A DNA stretch of 64,000 nucleotides from Lachnospiraceae bacterium (GTDB lineage Bacteria > Bacillota > Clostridia > Lachnospirales > Lachnospiraceae), in NCBI GenBank assembly GCA_021202335.1, contig JAJQDE010000024.1, forward strand, positions 1 through 64,000, written 5' to 3'. Positions 28,696 to 38,823 of the stretch are shown piece by piece; the first letter of the stretch is position 1; the number at the start of each line of letters is the position of its first letter. The position numbers and the translations under genes were made by a program. Below the pieces are notes generated by a model. The model searched no databases and had not been told where the DNA came from. It saw nothing but the letters and a program-made list of their open reading frames with translations.

Positions 28696-29691
28696 ATGCA
28701 ATATACAGATATTGGAATAGATTTGGGAACCGCCAGCATACTGGTTTACATCAGGGGCAAGGGCGTTGTTTTGAAGGAGCCGTCAGTGGTGGCGTTTGAC
28801 CGGGACACGGATAAAATAAAGGCAATCGGGGAGGACGCGCGTCTGATGCTGGGAAGAACTCCCGGAAACATCATTGCCGTCAGACCGCTTCGTCAGGGAG
28901 TTATTTCCGATTATAAGGTGACGGAGCAGATGATGAAGCACTTTATTCAAAAGGCGCTTGGGAGGAAAACCTTCCGAAAGCCGATTATCGCGGTGTGTGT
29001 GCCCAGCGGAGTTACGGAGGTTGAGAAAAAGGCGGTTGAGGATGCCACCTATCAGGCAGGGGCAAGAGATGTAAAGATTATTGAGGAGCCTATAGCTGCG
29101 GCAATTGGCGCGGGTATTGATATTTCAAAGCCCTGTGGCAATATGATTGTCGATATCGGCGGAGGCACATCGGACATCGCGGTTATCTCATTGGGCGGCA
29201 CGGTAGTCAGCGCGTCCATCAAGATAGCGGGCGACGACTTTGACGAGGCAATCGTGCGCTACATGAGGAAGAAGCACAATCTTCTCATCGGCGAGAGGAC
29301 TGCGGAGGATATTAAAATTAAAATCGGTTCAGCCTTTAAGCGTCCGGAGGTGGACTACATGGACGTCAGGGGTCGTAATTTAGTCACGGGGCTTCCAAAG
29401 ACAATCCGGGTATCGTCGGAGGAAACGGAGGAGGCGCTGCGCGAAACAACGGCGCAGATTATCGACACAATCCACAGTGTGCTTGAGAAAACCCCGCCGG
29501 AGCTTGCGGCGGACATTGCCGACCGGGGCATTGTGCTTACGGGAGGAGGAAGCCTTCTTCGCGGGCTGGAGGATTTGATAGAGTCAAGAACAGGTATAAA
29601 CACGATGACGGCGGAGGATCCAATGACCGCAGTCGCAATCGGAACGGGCAAGTATGTTGAATTTTTGGCGGGCGCCCGGGACGAGCTTTGA
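28696..29691 (+). CDS. mreB: Rod shape-determining protein MreB/Mbl
   Basis: YTDIGIDLGTASILVYIRGKGVVLKEPSVVA, VDIGGGTSDIAVISLGG; mbl-flgF-flgG order as in Bacillus mbl-flhO-flhP. Confidence 0.92.
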   Translation: MQYTDIGIDLGTASILVYIRGKGVVLKEPSVVAFDRDTDKIKAIGEDARLMLGRTPGNIIAVRPLRQGVISDYKVTEQMMKHFIQKALGRKTFRKPIIAVCVPSGVTEVEKKAVEDATYQAGARDVKIIEEPIAAAIGAGIDISKPCGNMIVDIGGGTSDIAVISLGGTVVSASIKIAGDDFDEAIVRYMRKKHNLLIGERTAEDIKIKIGSAFKRPEVDYMDVRGRNLVTGLPKTIRVSSEETEEALRETTAQIIDTIHSVLEKTPPELAADIADRGIVLTGGGSLLRGLEDLIESRTGINTMTAEDPMTAVAIGTGKYVEFLAGARDEL

Positions 29692-29713
29692 TTTTGATAA
29701 GGAGGATTAACGG

Positions 29714-30490
29714 ATGCTTAGAGGTTTATACACGGCATATACCGGCATGCTGAACGAGCAGTACAGGATGGACATTATGTCCAACAATCTTGCGAACGCG
29801 GACACTACGGGCTACAAAAAGGAAGGCTCCACGAGTCAGGCTTACGATGAGGTTATGGCGGTGAAAATCAAGGATTTGTCGGAAAATCCGAATGTGCCAA
29901 AGGAGCTGGGGAATATGAGCCTCGGAGTGAAGATAGGCGAAACATATACTGATTTTTCACAAGGCTCGCTCAGGATAACGGATAACACATATGATTTGGC
30001 GCTGGGCGGCGACGGCTTCTTTAATATTGAATTTACCAACAAGGCGGGTGAAACCTCCACGAAATACACGCGTGCAGGCGATTTTACGGTGACGAAGGAC
30101 GGCTGGCTTGTGACGAAGGACGGAGATTATGTTCTCGGCGAGAACGGCAGGATACAGCTTTCGACCACCGCAGAAAGCACGGTCATTGACGGCGAGGGCA
30201 ATATATATCAGAACGGGAGTCTTGTTGCGAGCTTGAAAATTACAAGCTTTGAGGACACTAATTACCTGACTCATTACGGGGAAACGATGTGGGACGCTAA
30301 GGATGGCGCGGTGTCATACGACACTGAGGATCCGAATGTTTATCAGGGCTATTTGGAAATGTCCAATGCCAACGTGGTAAAGGAAATGGTAAACATGATT
30401 ACGATTTCCCGACAGTATGAAACAAATCAAAAAATGATTACGACCTTTGATGATTCGCTGGAAAAATCGATGGAGTTAATCAGATTATAA
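29714..30490 (+). CDS. flgF: Flagellar basal-body rod protein FlgF-like (FlhO)
   Basis: MLRGLYTAYTGMLNEQYRMDIMSNNLANADTTGYKKEG. Confidence 0.85.
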   Translation: MLRGLYTAYTGMLNEQYRMDIMSNNLANADTTGYKKEGSTSQAYDEVMAVKIKDLSENPNVPKELGNMSLGVKIGETYTDFSQGSLRITDNTYDLALGGDGFFNIEFTNKAGETSTKYTRAGDFTVTKDGWLVTKDGDYVLGENGRIQLSTTAESTVIDGEGNIYQNGSLVASLKITSFEDTNYLTHYGETMWDAKDGAVSYDTEDPNVYQGYLEMSNANVVKEMVNMITISRQYETNQKMITTFDDSLEKSMELIRL

Positions 30491-30503
30491 GGAGGAATAA
30501 AGC

Positions 30504-31322
30504 ATGGTCAGATCATTGTGGACAGGCGCGACCGGCATGATCGCGCAGCAGCTTAACGTGGATAATATTGCGAATAACCTTTCAAATGTGAACACAACCG
30601 GCTATAAGACGGAGGTTATGGAATTTAAGTCGCTTTTGTATCAGACAATCCAGACAAAGAGCACCACGGCGAATATGGAGCAGAAGCCCATCGGCGCGGA
30701 GGTCGGGCTGGGCGTGAGAAATTCATCGATTACATCGGTTTTCACACAGGGAAGCCTTTACGAAACGGACGGCGATACTGATTTTGCCATTGACGGCGAC
30801 GGCTTTTTCGGTATTTTGGGAACGGACGGCGAAACATATTATACAAGGAACGGTAATTTTGTGTTTGCGGTAGGCACGGACGGGCTGATTCTTACCACTA
30901 CCGACGGAATTCCGGTGCTTGATTCGGAGGGCAATACGATTGTACTTGACGGTGATGAGTATGTGTACAGTCAGATTACGGTTTCAAAGGACGGAACGCT
31001 CATGTACCCGGATGACGACGGCGTGGCGCAGAGCCTTGATATCACGCTCGGCTTATGGCAGTTTAATAATCCTGCGGGTCTGAGCAAGGAGGGCGACAGC
31101 CTTTATGCGGTGACGGATGCGAGCGGCGAGGCGATGAACGAGGCGGAAAACGAGAGTCTGCCGCAGAGCACTATTATACAGGGATATCTTGAAGGCTCTA
31201 ATGTGCAGGTGGCCGATGAGATGGTAAATCTGATTGTGGCGCAGAGAGCATACGAAATGAATTCAAAGGTTATCACGACCTCTGATGAGATGCTGCAGCA
31301 GGCGAACCAGTTGAAGAAATAG
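30504..31322 (+). CDS. flgG: Flagellar basal-body rod protein FlgG-like (FlhP)
   Basis: MVRSLWTGATGMIAQQLNVDNIANNLSNVNTTGYKTE; C-terminal VAQRAYEMNSKVITTSDEMLQQANQL. Confidence 0.9.
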   Translation: MVRSLWTGATGMIAQQLNVDNIANNLSNVNTTGYKTEVMEFKSLLYQTIQTKSTTANMEQKPIGAEVGLGVRNSSITSVFTQGSLYETDGDTDFAIDGDGFFGILGTDGETYYTRNGNFVFAVGTDGLILTTTDGIPVLDSEGNTIVLDGDEYVYSQITVSKDGTLMYPDDDGVAQSLDITLGLWQFNNPAGLSKEGDSLYAVTDASGEAMNEAENESLPQSTIIQGYLEGSNVQVADEMVNLIVAQRAYEMNSKVITTSDEMLQQANQLKK

Positions 31323-31347
31323 CATAAAACTTAGAATGGAGAATAGT

Positions 31348-31737
31348 ATGGATATTAGCGGAGTAGGTTCGGCGTATGCCGATTATCTGACAAGTCAGGC
31401 GTCGTCGCAGAATGCAAGCGCGCTTAAGACGACGCTCGAAAGCGCGGCTTCGTCCACGGACGAGGATGAGCTGATGGATGCCTGCAAGGAGTTTGAGTCA
31501 TACTTTTTGGAGCAGGTATTTGACGCCATGCTGGAAACCACAAAGGTGTTTTCGGATGAGGACGAGGAGGACGGATACGCTTCAAAAATGGTGGATTATT
31601 TTAAGGACTTTGCGGTTCAGGAGCTGTGCGATGAGGCGACATCCGGAGACGGCTTGGGGCTTGCAAATATTCTTTATGAACAGATGAAGCGCAATTATGG
31701 TATAGGAGCAGATATCGTTTCTGCGGAGGAAGTATAA
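31348..31737 (+). CDS. Rod-binding protein (FlgJ N-terminal-like)
   Basis: ACKEFESYFLEQVFDAMLETT...YFKDFAVQELCD; downstream of flgG. Confidence 0.8.
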   Translation: MDISGVGSAYADYLTSQASSQNASALKTTLESAASSTDEDELMDACKEFESYFLEQVFDAMLETTKVFSDEDEEDGYASKMVDYFKDFAVQELCDEATSGDGLGLANILYEQMKRNYGIGADIVSAEEV

Positions 31738-31743
31738 CAGACA

Positions 31744-31778
31744 GCCGGACCGAAAGCTTTGCGGTTCGGCTTTTTTCC
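31744..31778 (+). terminator. Rho-independent terminator
   Basis: AGCCGgACCG-aaagctttg-CGGTtCGGCT-TTTTT. Confidence 0.75.
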
Positions 31779-31812
31779 TGTTTGAGGCAACGGATTCAAA
31801 GGAGGGACGTGC

Positions 31813-34056
31813 TTGGAAACGCTTAAGGGCTTTGTTGAGCACATTATATATAAAAATCCGCAAAACGGTTACAGTGTTCTCAATCTTGCGGCGGGCGGGC
31901 TGCAGATTACCTGCACGGGGATTTTCACAAATATTGACGAGGGCGAGTGCATCGAGGCCGAGGGAGAATATGTGGAGCATGCGGTATACGGCAGGCAGTT
32001 TAAGACAGAGCGTTTTTGTGTGGTGGAGCCGGAGGATGCGGCTGCGGTAGAGCGTTACCTTGGCTCGGGTGCGATCAAGGGTGTGGGAGCCGCGCTTGCG
32101 GCAAGGATTGTCCGGCGCTTTGGCGACGATACCTTCCGCATTATTGAGGAGGAGCCTCACCGCCTTGCGGAGATAAAGGGCATCAGCGAAAAAAAGGCAA
32201 GGGAAATAGTGGAACAGGTCGAGGAGAAAAGAGATGTGCGCGAGGCGATGATTTTTCTCCAAAAATATGGCATCACAAACGCGCTTTCCCTCAAAATATA
32301 CAAGCAGTACGGTATGGGGCTTTATAAGGTGATGCAGGAAAATCCCTATCGGCTTGCCGAGGATATCTCAGGGATAGGATTTCGCATCGCCGATGAGATT
32401 GCAGCAAAAATCGGCATACACACGGACTCCGATTACCGTATACGCAGCGGTATGCTGTATACGCTTGTTCAGGCGGGGGCTGAAGGGCATGTGTATCTTC
32501 CCGCACAAGCGCTGCTGGAACGGGCGGCGGCAATGCTGGAGCTTACGCGGGAGCAGATTGAGCCGCAGCTTGAAAATCTTGCGATTGACAGGAAAATCGT
32601 CATAAAGGAGAAGGACGGGGAGCGGTGCGTATACTCCAAGGCCGCTTACTATGCGGAGCTGAACTGTGCGAGGATGCTTTTTGAGCTGCAGCGGGCGTTT
32701 GGCGATGCGGACATGCTTACCGATATGGAGAAGGAGCGGCTGGAGGATAAGCTTAAGAGGCTTGAGGAAGCAAACCGCATGGAGCTTGATGAGCTGCAGA
32801 GGCGCTCCGTAATCAGTGCGGTGGAAAACGGTATTTTTATATTGTCCGGAGGGCCCGGAACGGGAAAAACCACTACAATAAACATGATTATCCGTTACTT
32901 CGAGGACGAGGGGCTTGACATTTTCCTTGCGGCGCCTACCGGGCGCGCTGCAAAGCGCATGACAGAGGCGACGGGCTTTGAGGCAAAGACTATACACAGG
33001 CTTTTGGAGCTTAACGGCACGGTGCCGGAGGAGGACAGGGCAAATACGGCGGCGCATTTTGAAAAAAACGAGCTTAATCCTTTGGAGGCGGATGTCATTA
33101 TAATTGACGAGATGTCGATGGTGGATATCTACCTGTTTCAATCCCTGCTGAAGGCAATTGCGCCGGGGACAAGGCTTATCATGGTGGGCGACCGCAATCA
33201 GCTCCCCTCCGTCGGAGCGGGGCAGGTGCTTAAGGATTTGATGGAGAGCGGCAAAATCAGGTCGGTTGTATTGTCGAGGATTTTCCGTCAGGCGGGCGAG
33301 AGCGATATCGTCGTGAATGCGCACAGGATAAACGAGGGGAAGGAAATAACGCTCGATAACAAGAGCAGGGATTTTTTCTTTTTGGAGCGCGATAATGTAA
33401 ATGTGATTTACAAGCATATGATTTTGCTGATAACGGAAAAGCTTCAACGGTATGTTCAGGCGGGAATGTATGATATTCAGGTGCTGACTCCGATGCGCAA
33501 GGGCGCGCTCGGCGTGGAAGCGCTCAATAAAATCCTTCAGCAGTATCTGAACCCGCCGGCAGCAGGCAAGCCTGAGCTTGCGCATGGAGATACCATGCTG
33601 CGGCTTGGAGATAAGGTGATGCAGATAAAAAATAATTATCAGCTTGAATGGGAGATTGTAAGCAAATACGGCATTGCGGTGGACAGCGGGCAGGGAATTT
33701 TTAACGGGGATATCGGTATTATAAAGGAAATCAACGAAACCGCAAGGACAGTGCTGGTGGAGTTTGACGATTTGAGGCGCGTGACCTATTCCATCAATGC
33801 TTTGGACGAAATCGAGCTTGCCTATGCGATTACAATTCATAAATCGCAGGGAAGCGAGTACCCTGCCGTAATAATGCCCCTGCTTGCGGGACCTAAAATG
33901 CTTTTCAACAGGAATCTGCTGTATACGGGCGTCACAAGAGCCAAAAGCTGTGTGACAATCCTCGGAAGCCGTGAAACGGTCCGGCAGATGATAGCAAACG
34001 AAAACGAACAGAAACGATATACGGGATTAAAGGACAGAATATGCGAGATATTTTAA
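31813..34056 (+). CDS. recD2: ATP-dependent RecD2-like helicase (TTG start)
   Basis: HhH-like N-terminus, SGGPGTGKTTTINMII, IIIDEMSMVD, AYAITIHKSQGSEYPAVIMP. Confidence 0.95.
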   Translation: METLKGFVEHIIYKNPQNGYSVLNLAAGGLQITCTGIFTNIDEGECIEAEGEYVEHAVYGRQFKTERFCVVEPEDAAAVERYLGSGAIKGVGAALAARIVRRFGDDTFRIIEEEPHRLAEIKGISEKKAREIVEQVEEKRDVREAMIFLQKYGITNALSLKIYKQYGMGLYKVMQENPYRLAEDISGIGFRIADEIAAKIGIHTDSDYRIRSGMLYTLVQAGAEGHVYLPAQALLERAAAMLELTREQIEPQLENLAIDRKIVIKEKDGERCVYSKAAYYAELNCARMLFELQRAFGDADMLTDMEKERLEDKLKRLEEANRMELDELQRRSVISAVENGIFILSGGPGTGKTTTINMIIRYFEDEGLDIFLAAPTGRAAKRMTEATGFEAKTIHRLLELNGTVPEEDRANTAAHFEKNELNPLEADVIIIDEMSMVDIYLFQSLLKAIAPGTRLIMVGDRNQLPSVGAGQVLKDLMESGKIRSVVLSRIFRQAGESDIVVNAHRINEGKEITLDNKSRDFFFLERDNVNVIYKHMILLITEKLQRYVQAGMYDIQVLTPMRKGALGVEALNKILQQYLNPPAAGKPELAHGDTMLRLGDKVMQIKNNYQLEWEIVSKYGIAVDSGQGIFNGDIGIIKEINETARTVLVEFDDLRRVTYSINALDEIELAYAITIHKSQGSEYPAVIMPLLAGPKMLFNRNLLYTGVTRAKSCVTILGSRETVRQMIANENEQKRYTGLKDRICEIF

Positions 34057-34745
34057 TAAATCTGCTTTTTCCGCTGCGCTGCCCTGTCTGCGACGGGATA
34101 GTGCCTGCGGGCACCGGAAGGATATGCAGGGCATGTGCGGGGAAAATCCGTTATATTTCAGAGCCGGCATGCAGAAGGTGCGGCAGACAGCTTAAGGAGG
34201 ACACGGAGGTTTTCTGTACTGCATGCATGAGCGAGGGGCATATATTTGACAGGGGCGTTGCGCTCTATGATTATCAGAGCATGAAAAACAGCATATACCG
34301 CTTTAAATACAAGGGACGCTGCGAATATGCGGATTTTTATGCGGAGGATATATACAGGCGCCTGAAAAACAAAATTCTTGCCATGGAGGCGGATGCCATC
34401 ATACCGGTGCCGCTGCACAGATCGAGGCTCAGGAGCCGGGGCTACAATCAGGCGGAGCTGATTGCAAAGCGTCTGTCCGAGCTTACGGGTATTCCGATGC
34501 GGAAAAATTTAGTGAAAAGGGTCCGGAAAACGGTTCCCCAAAAGAAATTAGATGCGCGCGGCAGGCAAAATAATTTGAAAAAGGCTTTTAATATTAAGTC
34601 AGATGTTGTAAAATTAAATAAAGCTATCCTTGTTGACGATATTTTTACAACGGGCAGCACAATGGACGCCGTGGCAGGAGAGCTTAAGCGCCGCGGAGTT
34701 GAGCGTGTTTACTTTGTAGCCTTATGCATAGGGGAAGGCTTTTAA
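34041..34745 (+). CDS. comF: ComF family phosphoribosyltransferase
   Basis: CPVCDG...CRRCGR zinc ribbon, AILVDDIFTTGSTMDA PRPP motif. Confidence 0.93.
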   Translation: MRDILINLLFPLRCPVCDGIVPAGTGRICRACAGKIRYISEPACRRCGRQLKEDTEVFCTACMSEGHIFDRGVALYDYQSMKNSIYRFKYKGRCEYADFYAEDIYRRLKNKILAMEADAIIPVPLHRSRLRSRGYNQAELIAKRLSELTGIPMRKNLVKRVRKTVPQKKLDARGRQNNLKKAFNIKSDVVKLNKAILVDDIFTTGSTMDAVAGELKRRGVERVYFVALCIGEGF

Positions 34746-34771
34746 ATTATGATATAAACGGAGGGATTTAT

Positions 34772-35185
34772 ATGAATGTAAGGAATTGCAGAAAATGCGG
34801 AAAGCTTTTTAATCATATTGCAGGCGCGCCTATATGCCCTTCATGTAAAGAAGCGCTTGAGAAAACCTTTCAGGACGTGAAAAAGTATATCAGGGAGCAC
34901 CGCACCGCCGATATTCAGGAGGTTTCCGAGGCGTGCAGCGTGGAGGCAAGCCAGATACAGCAGTGGATAAGGGAGGATCGCCTTGAGTTTACGGAGGATT
35001 CGCCCGTTAAGCTTCCCTGCGAAAACTGCGGCGAAATGATTCGCTCCGGGAAATACTGCGAGAAGTGCAAAAGGGAAATGGCAAAGAACCTCTCTAACGC
35101 CGTTAAAAAGCCGCAGCTTCAGGCTGAGGAGCCGAAAAAGACACAGCCGTCGGGGAATAAAATGCGTTTCCTCGACAGGATATAG
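34772..35185 (+). CDS. YvyF-like flagellar operon protein
   Basis: MNVRNCRKCGKLFNHIAGAPICPSCKEALEKTFQDVKKYIREH. Confidence 0.85.
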   Translation: MNVRNCRKCGKLFNHIAGAPICPSCKEALEKTFQDVKKYIREHRTADIQEVSEACSVEASQIQQWIREDRLEFTEDSPVKLPCENCGEMIRSGKYCEKCKREMAKNLSNAVKKPQLQAEEPKKTQPSGNKMRFLDRI

Positions 35186-35194
35186 GTACGGCGT

Positions 35195-35593
35195 ATGTTG
35201 AACGAAGAAAGAATTAAGCTGATGACAAAAATGGCATGCTATGAGGCGTGCGAGGGCAAAAAAAATGTTGCCGTCGGAAGCTATTTCAGGAGTGACTATA
35301 TCGGGCTTCAGGTGATTAAATCCGTTATAAGCGCCACGATTGCCTTTGTCATACTGTTTGGAATGTTCATTCTGTATGATTTTGAGGAATTTATGGCGGA
35401 TCTTTATAAAATAGATTTACTTGCCTATGGAAGGTCGGTGATTGTCTGTTATCTGATTTTTGTGGCAGCCTACGGCGTTATTTCTTATGGCGTGTATACC
35501 TACCGCTATACAAGGGCGAGAAGAAGCCTGAAAAGATATTACAACAATCTGAAAAGGCTTGCCTATCTCTATGACAGGGAGGGCAAGCATTAG
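35195..35593 (+). CDS. Hypothetical membrane protein
   Basis: 132-aa ORF with two TM segments. Confidence 0.75.
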   Translation: MLNEERIKLMTKMACYEACEGKKNVAVGSYFRSDYIGLQVIKSVISATIAFVILFGMFILYDFEEFMADLYKIDLLAYGRSVIVCYLIFVAAYGVISYGVYTYRYTRARRSLKRYYNNLKRLAYLYDREGKH

Positions 35594-35630
35594 ATTGCTG
35601 ATTGGATATGGGAGAGAATGGGGGTTTTCT

Positions 35631-36587
35631 ATGACCGGACTGTTGGTTTTTCGTGAACAGTTAAAGAAATTTTACGGCAGATATGAAGTGTATATTACGC
35701 CCTTGAGCAAGTTCGCGCTGGCTTTGGTGACGCTGCTGGTGATTAACGGCTCCATAGGCTACATGAGCGAGCTGAAAAGCTTTGCGGTGGTTTTGGTATT
35801 GGCGCTGATGTGCTCGTTTTTGCCGATGAACTTTATAGTATTGATTGCGGCTTTGGTGACGCTCGGGCACTTGTACAGCTTTTCCATGGAGTGCGCAATC
35901 GTGGCGCTTGCGTTATTTTTGCTTTTGTTTATCCTGTATCTGCGGTTTTCTCCCCGGGATACGCTGATAATCCTTCTGACGCCCATTTGCTTTGTGCTGA
36001 AAATACCGTATGTCATTCCTATTGCGGCAGGTCTTGTGTGCACGCCATTTTCGGTGGTGTCGGTGGCGGGAGGAGTGATTGTTTACTATACTCTGAACTA
36101 TATGGACGTCAGCGCGTCCGTGCTGAGCGCCTTTGACGAGGACGGGTCGCTTGAAAAGTTCAGATATGTGATTGACGGTCTGCTGGGGAACAAGGCGATG
36201 CTTGTGACGCTTGTCGCCTTTACGGCGACGCTGCTTGCCGTGTACGTCATCAGAAGGCTGAGTGTGGATTATGCGTGGACGATAGCGATGATTACGGGCG
36301 CGCTTTTGGATATTCTGATATTATTGTTCGGAGATTTGATGTATAATACCAATCTTTCGATTTTGGGGCTGATATTTGGAAGCCTTGTCGCGGTGGCAAT
36401 CGCGAAGATACTTGAATTTTTCGTGTTTAACGTGGATTACTCAAGGACGGAGCATGTGCAGTTTGAGGACGACGAGTATTATTATTATGTGAAAGCCGTT
36501 CCCAAAAACACGGTGGCTGCGCCTCAAAAGCGCGTTAAGACAATCAGGGTACCTGAAAAGGCAGTCAGACAGCAAAAGAGGGATTAA
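35631..36587 (+). CDS. Multi-pass membrane protein upstream of cdaA
   Basis: Multiple TM segments, basic C-terminal tail. Confidence 0.75.
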   Translation: MTGLLVFREQLKKFYGRYEVYITPLSKFALALVTLLVINGSIGYMSELKSFAVVLVLALMCSFLPMNFIVLIAALVTLGHLYSFSMECAIVALALFLLLFILYLRFSPRDTLIILLTPICFVLKIPYVIPIAAGLVCTPFSVVSVAGGVIVYYTLNYMDVSASVLSAFDEDGSLEKFRYVIDGLLGNKAMLVTLVAFTATLLAVYVIRRLSVDYAWTIAMITGALLDILILLFGDLMYNTNLSILGLIFGSLVAVAIAKILEFFVFNVDYSRTEHVQFEDDEYYYYVKAVPKNTVAAPQKRVKTIRVPEKAVRQQKRD

Positions 36588-36592
36588 GAAGA

Positions 36593-37462
36593 ATGACCAC
36601 GTTTATGGATAGCTTAAGTTCATATTTTTCATCGTTATCTTTACACAGTCTGAGTATAAGATGGCAGGATATAGTGGAAATTATCATTATATCCTTTTTG
36701 TTGTATTATATTATGGTGTGGGTGAAGCACACAAAGGTCTGGGTGCTCATGAAGGGTATTATCGTGATACTGGTCTTTGTGCTTTTGGCAATTTTGTTTC
36801 AGATGAATACCATAATATGGATTGTCGAAAATGTCCTTAGCATTGCCGTGATTGCGGTGATTGTCATTTTGCAGCCGGAGCTGCGGCGCGCGCTTGAGGA
36901 GCTTGGAAGAAAAACCTTTATTTCAGGCTTTATGCCCTTTGAGAAAGCGCCGGAGGAGCGTTTTTCGGATAAGACGGTGAACGATCTGGTAAAGGCGAGC
37001 TTTGAGATGGGCAAGGTAAAGACCGGCGCGCTGATTGTCATTGAGCAGTACGTGCTGCTTACGGAATATGAAAGAACGGGTATTGAGATTGACGCGCTGA
37101 TATCAAGCCAGCTTCTGATTAACATTTTTGAGCACAATACGCCGCTTCACGACGGTGCGGTAATCATACGCGGAAACCGGGTGGTTTCGGCGACCTGCTA
37201 TCTGCCGCTCTCGGACAATATGGGAATCAGCAAAGAGCTTGGCACAAGGCACCGCGCGGCGCTTGGCATCTCCGAGGCAACGGATTCGCTTACCATTGTC
37301 GTGTCGGAGGAAACGGGCAACGTCAGCGTGACCTACGAGGGAGAGCTGTACAGAAACCTGGATGCAAACGGCTTGAGGGAAAAGCTCCATATGATACAGA
37401 ATAAGGAAACGGAGGAAAAGAAACGCAGGCTGTGGAAAGGCAGGGCTAAGGATGAAAAGTAA
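36593..37462 (+). CDS. cdaA: Diadenylate cyclase CdaA
   Basis: TM N-terminus; DGAVIIRGNRVVSATCYLPLSDN and GTRHRAALGISEATDSLTIVVSEETG (DAC motifs). Confidence 0.97.
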   Translation: MTTFMDSLSSYFSSLSLHSLSIRWQDIVEIIIISFLLYYIMVWVKHTKVWVLMKGIIVILVFVLLAILFQMNTIIWIVENVLSIAVIAVIVILQPELRRALEELGRKTFISGFMPFEKAPEERFSDKTVNDLVKASFEMGKVKTGALIVIEQYVLLTEYERTGIEIDALISSQLLINIFEHNTPLHDGAVIIRGNRVVSATCYLPLSDNMGISKELGTRHRAALGISEATDSLTIVVSEETGNVSVTYEGELYRNLDANGLREKLHMIQNKETEEKKRRLWKGRAKDEK

Positions 37463-38813
37463 AATTCGCAGACTGACTGCTCTGATTACAAACAATATCG
37501 GAATTAAGCTTTTGGCGCTAATCGTATCATTGGGTCTGTGGTTTGTGGTAAACAACATTACCGACCCTGTTGATAAGGTGAAGTTTAACAACATTGCCGT
37601 GGAAATAATTAACGACGAGGCGATAACCGACAGCGGAAAGGTTTATGAGATTATTGACAATACCGGAACCGTGAACGTTGAGGTCAGCGGCAAGCGTTCC
37701 GTGCTAAGCTACATTACGAAGGACAATATAAAGGCAGTGGCGGACATGGAGGAGCTTACCTTCATGAACACAATCGGCATTGAGGTTTCGAGCACGAGGA
37801 ACAATTCGGATCTTGAGTTTAAGACCAATATTGACAGTGTGAAGCTTTCGATAGAGGATATGAAACGCGTTCAAATGATTATCAGCACTTCGACGAGCGG
37901 GGAGCCTGCGGACGGCTATATCGTGGGAAGCGTAAGCTCAAGCCAAAACATCGTGCAGCTTTCGGGTCCCGAATCGGTAATTGACCAGATTGACCATGTG
38001 GCGGCTGTGGCAAATATTGACGGATATTCTTCCGACATCAGCACGAGCGTCGAGCTGAAGCTTTACGATGCGGATGAAAACGAGATTACGAGCAGCTCCG
38101 TTAAGATGAATATAGCCACCGTGAACGTGTCCGTGACAATCCTTGCCACAAAGGAGGTTCCGCTGAGCTTTACGCCTGCGGATGAGCCTGCGGACGGCTA
38201 CATTGCAAACGGTGAGATTGTGAGCGTGCCTGAAACCGTCATGCTTGCGGGAAAGAAGTCCGTGCTTGACACGGTGTCGAAGCTGACGATTTCCGATTCG
38301 GCGCTGAGTTTGGCGGATGAAACGGAGGATGTGACCGCAATCATCAACATTAAGAAGTATCTGCCCACGGGAACGCAGCTTGCCGACAGCAGCTTTAACG
38401 GAAACGTGAGCGTTACGGTAGGGATTGAACCGCTGGTGACAAGGGAGCTCTCGATACCGGCAAAGAACTTTGCGGCAGGCTTTAACAGCAACGGGCTGCC
38501 TGAAAATCTCGAGGCGGCGCTGAGCGCATTTGAGGACGATGAGGATGCCGTGCTTACGGTAACGATATCGGGAACTGAGGCGGCGGTTGAGGCTGTTGAT
38601 GAGGACAGCGTGATTGGCGTTATTGACATGGATAAGGTATTTGAGAGCCTTGAGCTGGATGAGTGGTCGGAAGGAAGCTATACGGGTGAGGTTGTGTTCA
38701 ATTTCAAGCTTCCGGAGGATGTGACGGTTGAAACGGACACGGCGTACACGCTGACAGTGGAGCTGCGGGAAATTCAGGACGATGAAGGCGACGATGGCTC
38801 GGACGATGAATAA
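37452..38813 (+). CDS. cdaR: YbbR-domain protein CdaR
   Basis: N-terminal TM and YbbR repeats; position between cdaA and glmM. Confidence 0.93.
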   Translation: MKSKIRRLTALITNNIGIKLLALIVSLGLWFVVNNITDPVDKVKFNNIAVEIINDEAITDSGKVYEIIDNTGTVNVEVSGKRSVLSYITKDNIKAVADMEELTFMNTIGIEVSSTRNNSDLEFKTNIDSVKLSIEDMKRVQMIISTSTSGEPADGYIVGSVSSSQNIVQLSGPESVIDQIDHVAAVANIDGYSSDISTSVELKLYDADENEITSSSVKMNIATVNVSVTILATKEVPLSFTPADEPADGYIANGEIVSVPETVMLAGKKSVLDTVSKLTISDSALSLADETEDVTAIINIKKYLPTGTQLADSSFNGNVSVTVGIEPLVTRELSIPAKNFAAGFNSNGLPENLEAALSAFEDDEDAVLTVTISGTEAAVEAVDEDSVIGVIDMDKVFESLELDEWSEGSYTGEVVFNFKLPEDVTVETDTAYTLTVELREIQDDEGDDGSDDE

Positions 38814-38823
38814 TGGGGGTATA

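Noticed and set aside
32368-33840. 490-aa minus-strand ORF opposite recD2
   Set aside because: Shadow ORF: the sense strand encodes a clear RecD2 helicase, and the antisense translation has no recognisable motifs.
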